Below, one piece after another: positions 25,115-35,578 of a DNA stretch of 64,000 nucleotides. Within the stretch, counting starts at the first letter, position 1. Every line of letters begins with the position of its first letter. Below the pieces are notes generated by a model. That model worked only from the letters and a program-made list of their open reading frames with translations. It did not search any database and had not been told where the DNA came from. The DNA comes from Streptomyces venezuelae. GTDB lineage: Bacteria > Actinomycetota > Actinomycetes > Streptomycetales > Streptomycetaceae. Location: the NCBI RefSeq assembly GCF_008642375.1, contig NZ_CP029194.1, positions 6,565,001-6,629,000 on the forward strand, in the 5' to 3' direction. A program made the position numbers and the translations under genes.

Positions 25115-26091
25115 CCGCGCAGGAACAGCACGAACAGCACGAGCAGCACGACGAGCAGGACCGAGAAGACGGAGCAGGACACGTGAGTACGGGCACGAAG
25201 GAGACCCCCGGCGACAACGGCGCCGAGGCGGCCATTCCCGAACTGGTGATCATCTCCGGCATGTCCGGAGCCGGCCGCTCCACCGCGGCGAAGTGTCTGG
25301 AGGACCTCGGCTGGTTCGTCGTGGACAACCTGCCGCCCGCGCTGATCCCCACCATGGTGGAGCTAGGCGCCCGCTCCCAGGGCAACGTCGCCCGGATCGC
25401 CGTCGTCGTGGACGTCCGCGGCCGGCAGTTCTTCGACAACCTCCGGGAGTCCCTCGCCGACCTCGACGCCAAGCAGGTCACCCGCCGGATCGTCTTCCTG
25501 GAGTCGTCCGACGAGGCCCTGGTCCGGCGCTTCGAGTCGGTCCGCAGGCCCCACCCCCTCCAGGGCGACGGCCGCATCACCGACGGCATCGCCGCCGAGC
25601 GCGACCTGCTGCGCGAGCTGCGCGGCGACGCCGACCTGGTGATCGACACCTCCAGCCTCAACGTCCACGAGCTGCGCGCCAAGATGGACGCCCAGTTCGC
25701 CGGGGACGAGGAGCCCGAGCTCCGGGCCACCGTCATGTCCTTCGGCTTCAAGTACGGCCTGCCGGTCGACGCCGACCTCGTCGTCGACATGCGCTTCCTG
25801 CCGAACCCGCACTGGGTCCCCGAGCTGCGCCCCTTCACCGGCCTCAACGAAGAGGTGTCGAACTACGTCTACAACCAGCCCGGCGCCAAGGAGTTCCTGG
25901 ACCGCTACACGGAGCTCCTCCAGCTGATCGCCGCGGGCTACCGCCGCGAGGGCAAGCGGTACGTGACGATCGCCGTGGGCTGCACGGGCGGCAAGCACCG
26001 CTCCGTCGCCACCGCCGAGCGGCTCGCCGCCCGCATCGCCGCCGAAGGGGTCGAGACCGTCGTCGTGCACCGGGACATGGGGCGCGAGTGA
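25111..26091 (+). CDS. rapZ: RNase adapter / nucleotide-binding protein RapZ
   Basis: 326 residues; the ATG overlaps the uvrC stop (ATGA). The P-loop GMSGAGRST is at residues 50-58, VVDNLPP follows near 70, and the C-terminal domain has the signature GCTGGKHRSV (about 297-306). In E. coli RapZ delivers small RNAs to RNase E and senses glucosamine-6-P; in actinobacteria the role is less defined but the rapZ-yvcK-whiA order is conserved. The first 18 residues are an EQHEQHEQHDEQ repeat coded by 9-bp units; a GTG at codon 25 (VSTGTKE) is an alternative start without that leader. Confidence 0.94.
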   Translation: MTAQEQHEQHEQHDEQDREDGAGHVSTGTKETPGDNGAEAAIPELVIISGMSGAGRSTAAKCLEDLGWFVVDNLPPALIPTMVELGARSQGNVARIAVVVDVRGRQFFDNLRESLADLDAKQVTRRIVFLESSDEALVRRFESVRRPHPLQGDGRITDGIAAERDLLRELRGDADLVIDTSSLNVHELRAKMDAQFAGDEEPELRATVMSFGFKYGLPVDADLVVDMRFLPNPHWVPELRPFTGLNEEVSNYVYNQPGAKEFLDRYTELLQLIAAGYRREGKRYVTIAVGCTGGKHRSVATAERLAARIAAEGVETVVVHRDMGRE

Positions 26092-27113
26092 AGCCGTACC
26101 GTCGTCGCGCCTCCACCCTCACCGCGCGACGCACGCTCCGCAGGCGCGGCGCCCAGCCGAAGGTCGTCGCGCTGGGCGGCGGCATGGGCCTGTCGGCCTC
26201 GCTGGCCGCCCTCCGCCGGATCACCGGCGACCTCACCGCCGTCGTCACCGTCGCCGACGACGGGGGCTCCAGCGGCCGGCTCCGCGAGGAGCTCGGCGTG
26301 CTGCCCCCGGGCGACCTGCGCAAGGCGCTCGCCGCGCTCTGCGGGGACGACGACTGGGGCCAGACCTGGGCCCGGGTCATCCAGCACCGCTTCCAGTCCA
26401 AGGGCGAGATCAACGGCCACGCCGTCGGCAACCTGCTGATCGTCGCCCTCTGGGAGCAGCTCGGCGACCCCGTCCAGGCCCTCGACCTGGTGGGCAGGCT
26501 GCTCGGCGCCCAGGGCCGGGTGCTGCCCATGTCCGCCGTACCGCTGGAGCTCCAGGCGCTGGTCAAGGGGCACGACCCGGCGCGGCCGGACGACGTGGAC
26601 ACCGTGCGCGGTCAGGCGACGGTGGCGCTCACCCCGGGCGACGTGCAGTCCGTGCACCTCGTGCCGAACGACCCGCCGGCCGTGCCCGAGGCGGTCGCGG
26701 CCGTGCTCGACGCGGACTGGGTGGTCGTGGGTCCGGGCTCCTGGTTCTCCTCCGTGATCCCGCATCTCCTCGTCCCCGAACTCCTCGACGCCCTCGCGCA
26801 GACGAAGGCCCGGAAGGTGCTCTCGCTGAACCTCGCTCCGCAACCCGGAGAAACAGAGGGCTTCTCTCCGCAGCGTCATTTGGAGGTTTTGGGACGACAC
26901 GCCCCTAAACTCGCCCTGGACGTGGTGCTCGCCGACGAGGCAGCCGTGCCCGATCGCGAGTCCCTCGCCGATGCCGCCAAGCGGCTCGGTGCCGCGGTCG
27001 AGCTGGCGCCGGTGGCCGGGCCCGACGGCTCCGCGAAGCATGACCCGGAGCTGTTGGCCGCCGCGTACGACCGTATTTTTCGGATGCATGGAAGGATCGG
27101 CCCATGGCGATGA
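26088..27113 (+). CDS. YvcK/CofD-family protein (gluconeogenesis factor)
   Basis: 341 residues from a GTG overlapping the rapZ stop. After a short Arg-rich leader (YRRRASTLTARRTLRRRG) comes the CofD-like Rossmann domain: VVALGGGMGLSASL (about 27-40), VADDGGSSGRLREELG, PPGDLRKAL, HAVGNLLI and VVGPGSWFSS. B. subtilis YvcK binds UDP-sugars and is needed for growth on gluconeogenic carbon and for wall synthesis. The last 10 bases overlap whiA. Position between rapZ and whiA is the standard actinobacterial and Firmicute arrangement. Confidence 0.93.
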   Translation: MKPYRRRASTLTARRTLRRRGAQPKVVALGGGMGLSASLAALRRITGDLTAVVTVADDGGSSGRLREELGVLPPGDLRKALAALCGDDDWGQTWARVIQHRFQSKGEINGHAVGNLLIVALWEQLGDPVQALDLVGRLLGAQGRVLPMSAVPLELQALVKGHDPARPDDVDTVRGQATVALTPGDVQSVHLVPNDPPAVPEAVAAVLDADWVVVGPGSWFSSVIPHLLVPELLDALAQTKARKVLSLNLAPQPGETEGFSPQRHLEVLGRHAPKLALDVVLADEAAVPDRESLADAAKRLGAAVELAPVAGPDGSAKHDPELLAAAYDRIFRMHGRIGPWR

Positions 27114-28093
27114 CGGCAGCGGTGAAGGACGAGATCTCCCGGCTCCCCGTCACCCGGACCTGCTGCAGGAAGGCAGAGGTCTCGTCGATCCTGCGGTTCG
27201 CGGGCGGGCTGCACCTGGTGAGCGGCCGCATCGTGATCGAGGCGGAGCTGGACACGGCGATGGCGGCACGCCGCCTGAAGCGGGACATCCTGGAGATCTT
27301 CGGACACAGTTCCGAACTGATCGTGATGGCCCCCGGTGGGCTGCGGCGCGGCTCGCGCTTCGTGGTGCGCGTGGTGGCCGGCGGCGACCAGCTGGCCCGC
27401 CAGACGGGCCTCGTGGACGGCCGGGGCCGCCCCATCCGGGGTCTCCCCCCGCAGGTGGTCTCCGGTGCGACCTGTGACGCGGAGGCGGCCTGGCGCGGCG
27501 CCTTCCTGGCCCACGGCTCGCTGACCGAGCCCGGCCGGTCCTCCTCCCTGGAGGTCACCTGCCCGGGACCGGAGGCGGCGCTCGCCCTGGTCGGCGCGGC
27601 CCGCCGGCTCTCCATCGCGGCGAAGGCCCGCGAGGTACGGGGTGTGGACCGGGTCGTCGTCCGCGACGGCGACGCGATCGGCGCCCTGCTCACCCGGCTC
27701 GGCGCGCACGAGTCGGTGCTGGCCTGGGAGGAGCGCCGGATGCGGCGCGAGGTCCGCGCCACCGCCAACCGCCTGGCCAACTTCGACGACGCGAACCTGC
27801 GCCGCTCGGCACGCGCCGCGGTCGCCGCGGGGGCCCGGGTGCAGCGCGCCCTGGAGATCCTCGCCGAGGAGGTGCCCGAGCACCTCGCCGCCGCGGGCCG
27901 GCTCCGCATGGAGCACAAGCAGGCCTCGCTGGAGGAGCTGGGCGCGCTCGCCGACCCGCCGCTCACGAAGGACGCGGTGGCCGGGCGTATCCGCCGGCTG
28001 CTCGCGATGGCCGACAAGCGGGCGCAGGACCTGGGTATCCCCGGGACCGAGTCCAACCTGACCGAGGAGCTCGACGACAGCCTGGTCGGCTGA
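27104..28093 (+). CDS. whiA: sporulation transcription factor WhiA
   Basis: 329 residues. WhiA works with WhiB to switch on sporulation septation genes in Streptomyces aerial hyphae and is also conserved outside sporulating bacteria. The N-terminal two thirds show the degenerate LAGLIDADG-like fold (CRKAEVSSILRFAGGLHLV, AWRGAFLAHGSLTEPGRS), without the catalytic acids of homing endonucleases. The C-terminal HTH is visible in ASLEELGALADPPLTKDAVAGRIRRL (about 279-304). The ATG lies inside the end of the yvcK gene and a strong terminator follows, so it closes the uvrC-rapZ-yvcK-whiA unit. Confidence 0.97.
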   Translation: MAMTAAVKDEISRLPVTRTCCRKAEVSSILRFAGGLHLVSGRIVIEAELDTAMAARRLKRDILEIFGHSSELIVMAPGGLRRGSRFVVRVVAGGDQLARQTGLVDGRGRPIRGLPPQVVSGATCDAEAAWRGAFLAHGSLTEPGRSSSLEVTCPGPEAALALVGAARRLSIAAKAREVRGVDRVVVRDGDAIGALLTRLGAHESVLAWEERRMRREVRATANRLANFDDANLRRSARAAVAAGARVQRALEILAEEVPEHLAAAGRLRMEHKQASLEELGALADPPLTKDAVAGRIRRLLAMADKRAQDLGIPGTESNLTEELDDSLVG

Positions 28094-28155
28094 CGGGCCG
28101 TCCCGCCCGTCACGTCTGTCCCGCCTGTCTCATCGTGCGGAATCCCGAAATCCGA

Positions 28156-28191
28156 GCTGCCGGTGCCTTTCTGAGGCACCGGCAGCTTTTT
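28156..28191 (+). terminator. intrinsic terminator after whiA
   Basis: GCTGCCGGTGCC at 28156-28167 pairs with GGCACCGGCAGC at 28175-28186 (12 bp) and is followed by TTTTT at 28187-28191: a classical rho-independent terminator, rare in this GC-rich window. Confidence 0.95.
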
Positions 28192-28218
28192 CGTACACCC
28201 GCGAGGCACCCTTGACAG

Positions 28219-28238
28219 GCCCATGAGCGCCCATGAGC
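28219..28238 (+). repeat. tandem 10-bp repeat upstream of the M14 peptidase
   Basis: GCCCATGAGC is repeated twice without gap. A TTGACA at 28212-28217 could be a -35 element just before it. The repeat lies 46 bases ahead of the peptidase start, a place where a regulator could bind. Confidence 0.45.
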
Positions 28239-28283
28239 CTGGCGTCTGTTCACCTTCGTGGCAGGCAACAGCAAGGGGGGCTC

Positions 28284-31235
28284 ATGAGACGCAGAGCGAG
28301 ATCGATCCTCGCCGCGGCTTCACTGCTGATCGCGGGAGTGGCGGCGGCACCCGTCGCCGGAGCGCAGCCGAACGACCGGGACGGCGGCGACGCCCTCTCC
28401 GTATGGCGGGCCGAGGTCACCAAGGAGCAGGTTCCGCTGCTCCTCGAAGCCGGGGCCGACGCCCACGAGATGACCGAGCAGGTGCCCGACAAGGGCTCCG
28501 CGACGGTCGAACTCTTCCTCACCGACCGGCAGGCCGGGCAGCTGCGCGGCCAGGGCGTCGAGCTCGCCGAGCACGACCTGAGCGCCCAGGCCGAGAAGCG
28601 GGTCGCCGCCGCGGGCGACGGCGTCTTCCGCCCGTACAGCGGCCCGAACGGCCTCAAGCAGGAGATCCTGGACACCGCCCGGGCCAACCCCGGCATCACC
28701 AAGGTCGTCTCCATCGGCAAGACCCTCAAGGGCCAGGACATCCTCGCCCTCAAGGTCAGCAAGGGCGCCCAGCGCGCCAAGGACGGCTCCAAGCCCGCCA
28801 CGCTGTACATGTCCAACCAGCACGCGCGCGAGTGGATCACCCCCGAGATGACCCGGCGGCTGCTCCACCACTACCTCGACGGCTACGGCGAGGACGAGCG
28901 GATCACCCGGATCGTCGACACCACCGAACTGTGGTTCGTGCTCTCCGCCAACCCGGACGGCTACGACTTCACCCACGCCGACCCCGGCAACCGGCAGTGG
29001 CGCAAGAACCTCCGGGACAACGACGGCGACGGGCGCATCGCGCCGGGCGACGGCGTCGACCTCAACCGCAACTTCGCCTACAAGTGGGGCTACGACAACG
29101 AGGGTTCGTCCCCCGACCCGGCCGACGAGACCTTCCGCGGCACCGGCCCCATGTCGGAGCCCGAGACCAAGGCCTTGGACGCCTTCCAGAAGCGGATCGG
29201 CTTCTCGTACGGCATCAACTACCACTCGGCCGCCCAGCTCATCCTGTACGGCGTCGGCTGGCAGGTCGCCACCGACACCCCCGACGACATCGCCCTCAAG
29301 GCGCTCGCCGGCACCCCGCAGAAGTCGGCCGTGCCCGGCTACCGGCCGCAGGTCTCCTCGGAGCTGTACATCACCAACGGCGAGGCCGACGGACACGCGG
29401 CCAACGTCAACCGGATGCAGATGTTCACCCCGGAGATGTCGACCTGCGCCACCGCCTCCCGCGTCGACCCGAACGACGCCTGGAACCCGGCCGACTGCGC
29501 CTCCGTCTTCACCTTCCCGGACGACGAGAAGCTGATCCAGGCCGAGTTCGCCAAGAACATCCCCTTCGCGCTCGCCGTCGCCGAGAGCGCCGCCCGCCCG
29601 GACCGGCCCGTCTCCCCGGTCGGCACGGAGGCCCCCGACTTCTCCCCGGCCGCCTTCACCACCTCCTACGCCCGCGGCGGGGAGCAGGAGGTCGCCGTCA
29701 CCGCGCGCAAGTCCCTGCGCGGCAAGACGCTCACCTACCGGATCAACGGCGGCCGCACCCACCGCGAGGAGCTCGACGCCTGGAAGGGCGGCGAGACCTA
29801 CGGCGGGGAGGACAACCTCTACTTCGACGAGTACCGCGCGGAGGTCGAGGGCGCCCGGCCCGGAGACACCGTCGAGGTCCGCTTCACCGCCCGCACCCGC
29901 GAGGGCCGGGCCACGTCCTCCGCCCCCTTCACCTACAAGGTGGCCGAGCGGCCCCGCGGCGACGTGCTCGTCCTCGCCGACGAGGGCGGCACCACCGCCG
30001 CGAAGCACACCGCCGCCTACGTGCAGGCGCTCGCCGACAACGGCCGCAAGGCCGCCGTCTGGGACGTCGCCACCCAGGGCGCCCCGGACGCCCTCGGCGT
30101 GCTCTCCCACTTCCGTACCGTCGTCTGGTACACCGGCGCCGAGCGGCCCTCCGGGCCCACCCAGCTCGCCGTCCGCGCCTACCTCAACGAGGGCGGCAAG
30201 CTGATCAACGCCGGCGAGAAGTCCGGCGGACTCACCGTGGTCGGCCGGGCCGAGACCAACGACTTCGCCCAGTACTACCTCGGCGCCTACCACCGGGCCG
30301 GCCTCGGGCAGCCGCCCGCCTTCGCCGGTACCGGAGCCTTCGCGGGCGTCGGCGCGCGCCTCGGCGCCGCCGCCGACAACCCGCTGGACAACGCCGGCGC
30401 GTACACCGTCACCTCGGACACCCTGAAGCCGGACGAGTTCCCGCAGTTCGCGAGCAGTGCCTCCGCCGGTGACTACCCGGGCGTCCGCACCCCCTTCGAA
30501 CCCGCGGAGGGCGCGACCTTCGCGGCCGTCAAGCACTCCGACGGCACCTGGGCCCGGCTCAGCAGGACCGTCGACCTCACCGGTGTCACCGCCGGCGCCG
30601 CGCCGCGCCTCGACTTCCAGGTCAGCTACGACACCGAGCCCGGCTACGACAACCTGATCGTCGAGGCCCACACCGTCGGCCAGGACGACTGGACGACGCT
30701 GCCCGACCTGGGCGGCGGCACCTCCGCCACGCCCCCGGCGGACTGCGGCGAGGGCTACTACGTCCGCGACCACCCCTTCCTCGCCCGCTACCTCACCGTC
30801 GGCGAGGACGGCTGCGCGCCCAACGGCACCAGCGGCACCTGGAACGCCTTCACCGGCCCCTCCAACGGCTGGCGGCAGGCCTCCGTCGACCTGAGCGCCT
30901 GGGCCGGCAAGCGGGTCGAGCTCTCGATCTCGTACGTCTCCGACCCCGGTACGGGCGAGACCGGCGCCTTCGTCGACGACACCCGGCTCGTCACCGGCGC
31001 CACCACGGAGGCGGAGGGCTTCGAGACCGGCCTCGGCGCCTGGACCGTCCCGGGCGCACCGGAGGGCAGCCCCGGCAACGGCACGGACTGGACGCGCTCC
31101 GCCGCGCTCTTCCACTCCCAGGCCGCGGTCACCACGCGCGACACCGTCCTCCTCGGCTACGGCCTGGAGCACGTGCCCGGCGCGACCGAGCGCGGACGGC
31201 TCGTCGGGCGCGCCCTCGACGTGCTCCGGCGCTGA
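28284..31235 (+). CDS. secreted M14 zinc carboxypeptidase with C-terminal accessory domains
   Basis: 983 residues from the ATG at 28284, preceded by GGGGGG. A signal peptide ends near PVAGAQ. An inhibitor-like prodomain (about 30-120) precedes the M14 catalytic domain: zinc ligands His180 and Glu183 (NQHAREW), DLNRNF (about 264-269), third zinc ligand His314 (NYHSA) and catalytic Glu384 (FTPEMS). From about residue 430 follow beta-rich domains including a DUF4350/ThuA-like segment (DVLVLADEGG...) and an immune-inhibitor-A/MAM-like sandwich (PRLDFQVSYDTEPGYDNL). It is an extracellular nutrient-scavenging or developmental peptidase, about twice the length of simple M14 enzymes. Single-gene unit. 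Confidence 0.93.
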   Translation: MRRRARSILAAASLLIAGVAAAPVAGAQPNDRDGGDALSVWRAEVTKEQVPLLLEAGADAHEMTEQVPDKGSATVELFLTDRQAGQLRGQGVELAEHDLSAQAEKRVAAAGDGVFRPYSGPNGLKQEILDTARANPGITKVVSIGKTLKGQDILALKVSKGAQRAKDGSKPATLYMSNQHAREWITPEMTRRLLHHYLDGYGEDERITRIVDTTELWFVLSANPDGYDFTHADPGNRQWRKNLRDNDGDGRIAPGDGVDLNRNFAYKWGYDNEGSSPDPADETFRGTGPMSEPETKALDAFQKRIGFSYGINYHSAAQLILYGVGWQVATDTPDDIALKALAGTPQKSAVPGYRPQVSSELYITNGEADGHAANVNRMQMFTPEMSTCATASRVDPNDAWNPADCASVFTFPDDEKLIQAEFAKNIPFALAVAESAARPDRPVSPVGTEAPDFSPAAFTTSYARGGEQEVAVTARKSLRGKTLTYRINGGRTHREELDAWKGGETYGGEDNLYFDEYRAEVEGARPGDTVEVRFTARTREGRATSSAPFTYKVAERPRGDVLVLADEGGTTAAKHTAAYVQALADNGRKAAVWDVATQGAPDALGVLSHFRTVVWYTGAERPSGPTQLAVRAYLNEGGKLINAGEKSGGLTVVGRAETNDFAQYYLGAYHRAGLGQPPAFAGTGAFAGVGARLGAAADNPLDNAGAYTVTSDTLKPDEFPQFASSASAGDYPGVRTPFEPAEGATFAAVKHSDGTWARLSRTVDLTGVTAGAAPRLDFQVSYDTEPGYDNLIVEAHTVGQDDWTTLPDLGGGTSATPPADCGEGYYVRDHPFLARYLTVGEDGCAPNGTSGTWNAFTGPSNGWRQASVDLSAWAGKRVELSISYVSDPGTGETGAFVDDTRLVTGATTEAEGFETGLGAWTVPGAPEGSPGNGTDWTRSAALFHSQAAVTTRDTVLLGYGLEHVPGATERGRLVGRALDVLRR

Positions 31236-31266
31236 CGGAGAGTAGTGGGGACAAAGGTCCCATGGC

Positions 31267-31294
31267 GGCCCGTACCCGTTGGTAGGTACGGGCC
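31267..31294 (+). terminator. hairpin after the M14 peptidase
   Basis: GGCCCGTACC at 31267-31276 pairs with GGTACGGGCC at 31285-31294 (10 bp, 8-base loop); ATTTT follows a few bases later. The remaining bases to the gap start (31295-31454) hold the gap promoter and a leader with an unusual A-rich stretch at about 31393-31406; no certain -10 or -35 was assigned. Confidence 0.75.
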
Positions 31295-31454
31295 GTCGGC
31301 CATTTTCCCTCACTTTCCGGGCACGCGCGGATGCGCGCGATGTCACCCCGAGCCCCCTGGAGGGGTAGGGTCGTAAGCGGTCGGGGACATCCCTAAAAAA
31401 CAAAATTCTCGCCGGCGTCGAGTACACCGGCGTAGCTAACGAGGAGATCGGTTC

Positions 31455-32465
<1,011 letters not shown>

Positions 32466-32498
32466 GCTCTAGGGTTCAGGGCAGGCTTTCGATGTGAG

Positions 32499-32538
32499 CA
32501 GGGCTCGGGCAGCGCAATGCCGCGCTGTGCGAGCCCTG
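32499..32538 (+). terminator. long hairpin between gap and pgk
   Basis: CAGGGCTCG (32499-32507) pairs with CGAGCCCTG (32530-32538), and an inner AGCGC/GCGCT pair (32511-32515, 32522-32526) continues the stem. TTTG follows. It probably lowers read-through from gap to pgk or stabilises the gap transcript rather than stopping all transcription. Confidence 0.65.
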
Positions 32539-32576
32539 TTTGTGTGCTCCACCGCGTACCAAGGAGTCTGTGACAG

Positions 32577-33788
32577 ATGAAGACGATCGACGAGCTTCTC
32601 GCCGAAGGCGTCTCCGGCAAGCGGGTGTTCGTCCGCGCCGACCTCAATGTGCCCCTCGAGGGCACGACCATCACCGACGACGGCCGCATCCGCGCCGTCG
32701 TCCCCACGGTGAAGGCGCTCGCCGGCGCCGGCGCCCGCGTCGTGGTCGCCTCGCACCTGGGCCGCCCCAAGGGCGCCCCGGACCCGGCGTTCTCCCTCGC
32801 CCCGGCCGCCGCGCGTCTCGGTGAGCTGCTCGGCGCCGAGGTGGCCTTCGCGACCGACACGGTCGGCGAGTCCGCCACCGCCACCGTCGCCGGCCTCGCC
32901 GACGGCCAGGTCGCCGTGATCGAGAACCTCCGGTTCAACGCCGGCGAGACCTCGAAGGACGACGCCGAGCGCGGCGCCTTCGCGGACCAGCTGGCCGCCC
33001 TCGCCGATCTGTACGTCGGCGACGGCTTCGGTGCCGTGCACCGCAAGCACGCCTCGGTCTTCGACCTCCCGGCGCGCCTCCCGCACGCCGCGGGCTACCT
33101 CATCGCCACCGAGGTCGGCGTCCTCAAGAAGCTCACCGAGGACGTCCAGCGGCCGTACGTGGTCGTGCTCGGCGGCGCCAAGGTCTCCGACAAGCTCGGG
33201 GTCATCGACCACCTCCTGGAGAAGGCCGACCGCATCCTCATCGGCGGCGGCATGGCGTACACCTTCCTCAAGGCCCAGGGCCACGAGGTGGGCATCTCGC
33301 TGCTCCAGAAGGACCAGATCCCGGCCGTCCTGGACTACCTGAAGCGTGCCGAGGAGCGCGGCGTGGAGTTCGTGCTCCCCGTCGACGTCCTGGTCTCGCC
33401 CGAGTTCCCGGACCTCAAGACCAAGGCTCCGGCCAACCCGACCACGGTCGCCGCGAACGCCATCCCGGCGGACGAGGAGGGCCTGGACATCGGTCCGGAG
33501 ACCCGTAAGCTCTACGCCTCGAAGCTCGCCGACGCCGGCACCGTCTTCTGGAACGGTCCGATGGGCGTCTTCGAGCACCCCGACTACGCCGAGGGCACCA
33601 AGGCCGTCGCCCAGGCGCTCGTCGACTCCCCGGCCTTCACGGTCGTCGGCGGTGGCGACTCCGCCGCCGCCGTGCGCACGCTGGGCTTCGACGAGAAGGC
33701 ATTCGGCCACATTTCGACCGGCGGCGGCGCCTCCCTCGAGTACCTCGAGGGCAAGACGCTGCCCGGCCTCGCCGCACTGGAGGACTGA
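32577..33788 (+). CDS. pgk: phosphoglycerate kinase
   Basis: 403 residues; AAGGAG lies 10 bases before the ATG. It transfers phosphate between 1,3-bisphosphoglycerate and ADP. Visible: substrate-binding RVFVRADLNVPL (about 16-27), SHLGRPKG (about 59-66), ENLRFNAGE, the nucleotide-domain VVLGGAKVSDK and the C-terminal GGGDSAAAV and STGGGASLEYLEG motifs. Length and order are those of the single-function enzyme. tpiA follows after 7 bases, so the two are one transcript. Confidence 0.98.
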   Translation: MKTIDELLAEGVSGKRVFVRADLNVPLEGTTITDDGRIRAVVPTVKALAGAGARVVVASHLGRPKGAPDPAFSLAPAAARLGELLGAEVAFATDTVGESATATVAGLADGQVAVIENLRFNAGETSKDDAERGAFADQLAALADLYVGDGFGAVHRKHASVFDLPARLPHAAGYLIATEVGVLKKLTEDVQRPYVVVLGGAKVSDKLGVIDHLLEKADRILIGGGMAYTFLKAQGHEVGISLLQKDQIPAVLDYLKRAEERGVEFVLPVDVLVSPEFPDLKTKAPANPTTVAANAIPADEEGLDIGPETRKLYASKLADAGTVFWNGPMGVFEHPDYAEGTKAVAQALVDSPAFTVVGGGDSAAAVRTLGFDEKAFGHISTGGGASLEYLEGKTLPGLAALED

Positions 33789-33795
33789 CCCCTAA

Positions 33796-34572
<777 letters not shown>

Positions 34573-34616
34573 CCTCACCGGTGAGTATGCGGTAGCGGAG
34601 TTACGTCGTACCCTTG

Positions 34617-34644
34617 CGGGGGTCGGGCAGGTGCCCGGCCCCCG
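34617..34644 (+). terminator. hairpin between tpiA and secG
   Basis: CGGGGGTCGGGC at 34617-34628 pairs with GCCCGGCCCCCG at 34633-34644 (12 bp with one G-U, 4-base loop), closing the glycolytic unit. Confidence 0.75.
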
Positions 34645-34675
34645 TCCGTATAAGTCCGAGGAAGTTGGTCCAGCC

Positions 34676-34912
34676 GTGGTTATGGGGTTCTCGATCGCCC
34701 TGATCGTCTTCAGCGCGCTGCTGATGCTGCTCGTGCTGATGCACAAGGGGAAGGGCGGCGGCCTCTCCGACATGTTCGGTGGCGGCATGCAGTCGTCCGT
34801 CGGTGGCTCCTCGGTCGCCGAGCGCAACCTTGACCGGATCACGGTTGTGGTCGGTCTGCTCTGGTTCGCCTGCATTGTGGTACTTGGCCTTCTGATGAAG
34901 TTGGACGGGTAA
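34676..34912 (+). CDS. secG: preprotein translocase subunit SecG
   Basis: 78 residues from a GTG, chosen because GAGGAAG stands about 11 bases before it; an ATG two codons later is possible. Two membrane helices (about 5-22 and 52-72) flank the conserved cytosolic loop MHKGKGGGLSDMFGGG. SecG assists SecYE in protein export. Its place behind tpiA is a common bacterial order. Confidence 0.95.
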   Translation: MVMGFSIALIVFSALLMLLVLMHKGKGGGLSDMFGGGMQSSVGGSSVAERNLDRITVVVGLLWFACIVVLGLLMKLDG

Positions 34913-34989
34913 CTCCAATCACTGGACGCGCGTTGGGCCTTACGTAGACTGGGGCATCTTCGAGCACCATCACGCAGGGAGTTACGACC

Positions 34990-35325
34990 GTGGCAAGTGG
35001 CAACGCGATCCGGGGAAGCCGGGTCGGAGCGGGGCCGATGGGCGAGGCCGAGCGGGGCGAATCGGCGCCGCGCGCCCGCATCTCCTTCTGGTGCTCGAAC
35101 GGGCACGAGACGCAGCCGAGCTTCGCCAGCGACGCGGCGATCCCGGAGACCTGGGACTGCCCACGGTGCGGCTTCCCGGCAGGTCAGGACCGGGACAACC
35201 CGCCGGACCCGCCGCGCACCGAGCCGTACAAGACTCATCTCGCCTATGTGCGGGAGCGGCGCAGCGACGCGGACGGCGAGGCGATCCTCGCCGAGGCGCT
35301 GGCCAAACTGCGCGGCGAGATCTGA
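34990..35325 (+). CDS. rbpA: RNA polymerase-binding protein, RbpA family
   Basis: 111 residues from a GTG with AGGGAG upstream. The N-terminal tail has the RbpA-like basic segment NAIRGSRVGAGPMG (about 5-18), the core domain has FWCSNGHE and WDCPRCGFPAG (three or four Cys/His positions like the Zn-site of the family) and the C-terminal helix region is PPRTEPYKTHLAYVRERRSDADGEAILAEAL, the sigma-interaction domain. RbpA proteins bind sigma and help open promoters. Streptomyces usually have a second, more distant copy; this secG-linked form resembles that paralogue (sometimes called RbpB), so it may not be the main RbpA. Confidence 0.85.
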   Translation: MASGNAIRGSRVGAGPMGEAERGESAPRARISFWCSNGHETQPSFASDAAIPETWDCPRCGFPAGQDRDNPPDPPRTEPYKTHLAYVRERRSDADGEAILAEALAKLRGEI

Positions 35326-35345
35326 GCGTGGTGTGACGATGTGAC

Positions 35346-35390
35346 GAACGGGCCTTGTCCGCGAACCGAGTTCGCGGACAAGGCCCGTTC
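35346..35390. terminator. perfect 21-bp hairpin after the RbpA-family gene
   Basis: The arm 35346-35366 (begins GAACGGGCC) is the exact reverse complement of 35370-35390, with a 3-base loop CGA. It is one of the strongest hairpins in the window and ends the secG-rbpA transcript. The rest of the gap to pgi (35391-35578) holds the pgi promoter; no clear operator was seen. Confidence 0.9.
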
Positions 35391-35578
35391 CGTCGTCCCC
35401 GGGCCGCCGGCATTCTCGCCCGCCGCGTCGCCGAGCGGACCGGACCGGACCTGACGGATACGCGCCGTGGCCCTCGCCGGGGCGTGCGGACCACTTCGTG
35501 CTCGCCATAGCGTCGTCGGCCCCTCTGATCAATTAGGTTGGAGGGGCAGCGGGGCAGACATACGAGAAGAAGTGGGCG

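Noticed and set aside
25111..25165. EQH repeat of RapZ as a metal-binding or regulatory domain
   Set aside because: It may simply be coding slippage, and a GTG after it could be the true start. The evidence does not support a function.
31393..31406. A-rich stretch before gap as a sign of foreign DNA
   Set aside because: It is only about 14 bases long in the leader of a highly conserved core gene. A leader or promoter feature is more likely.
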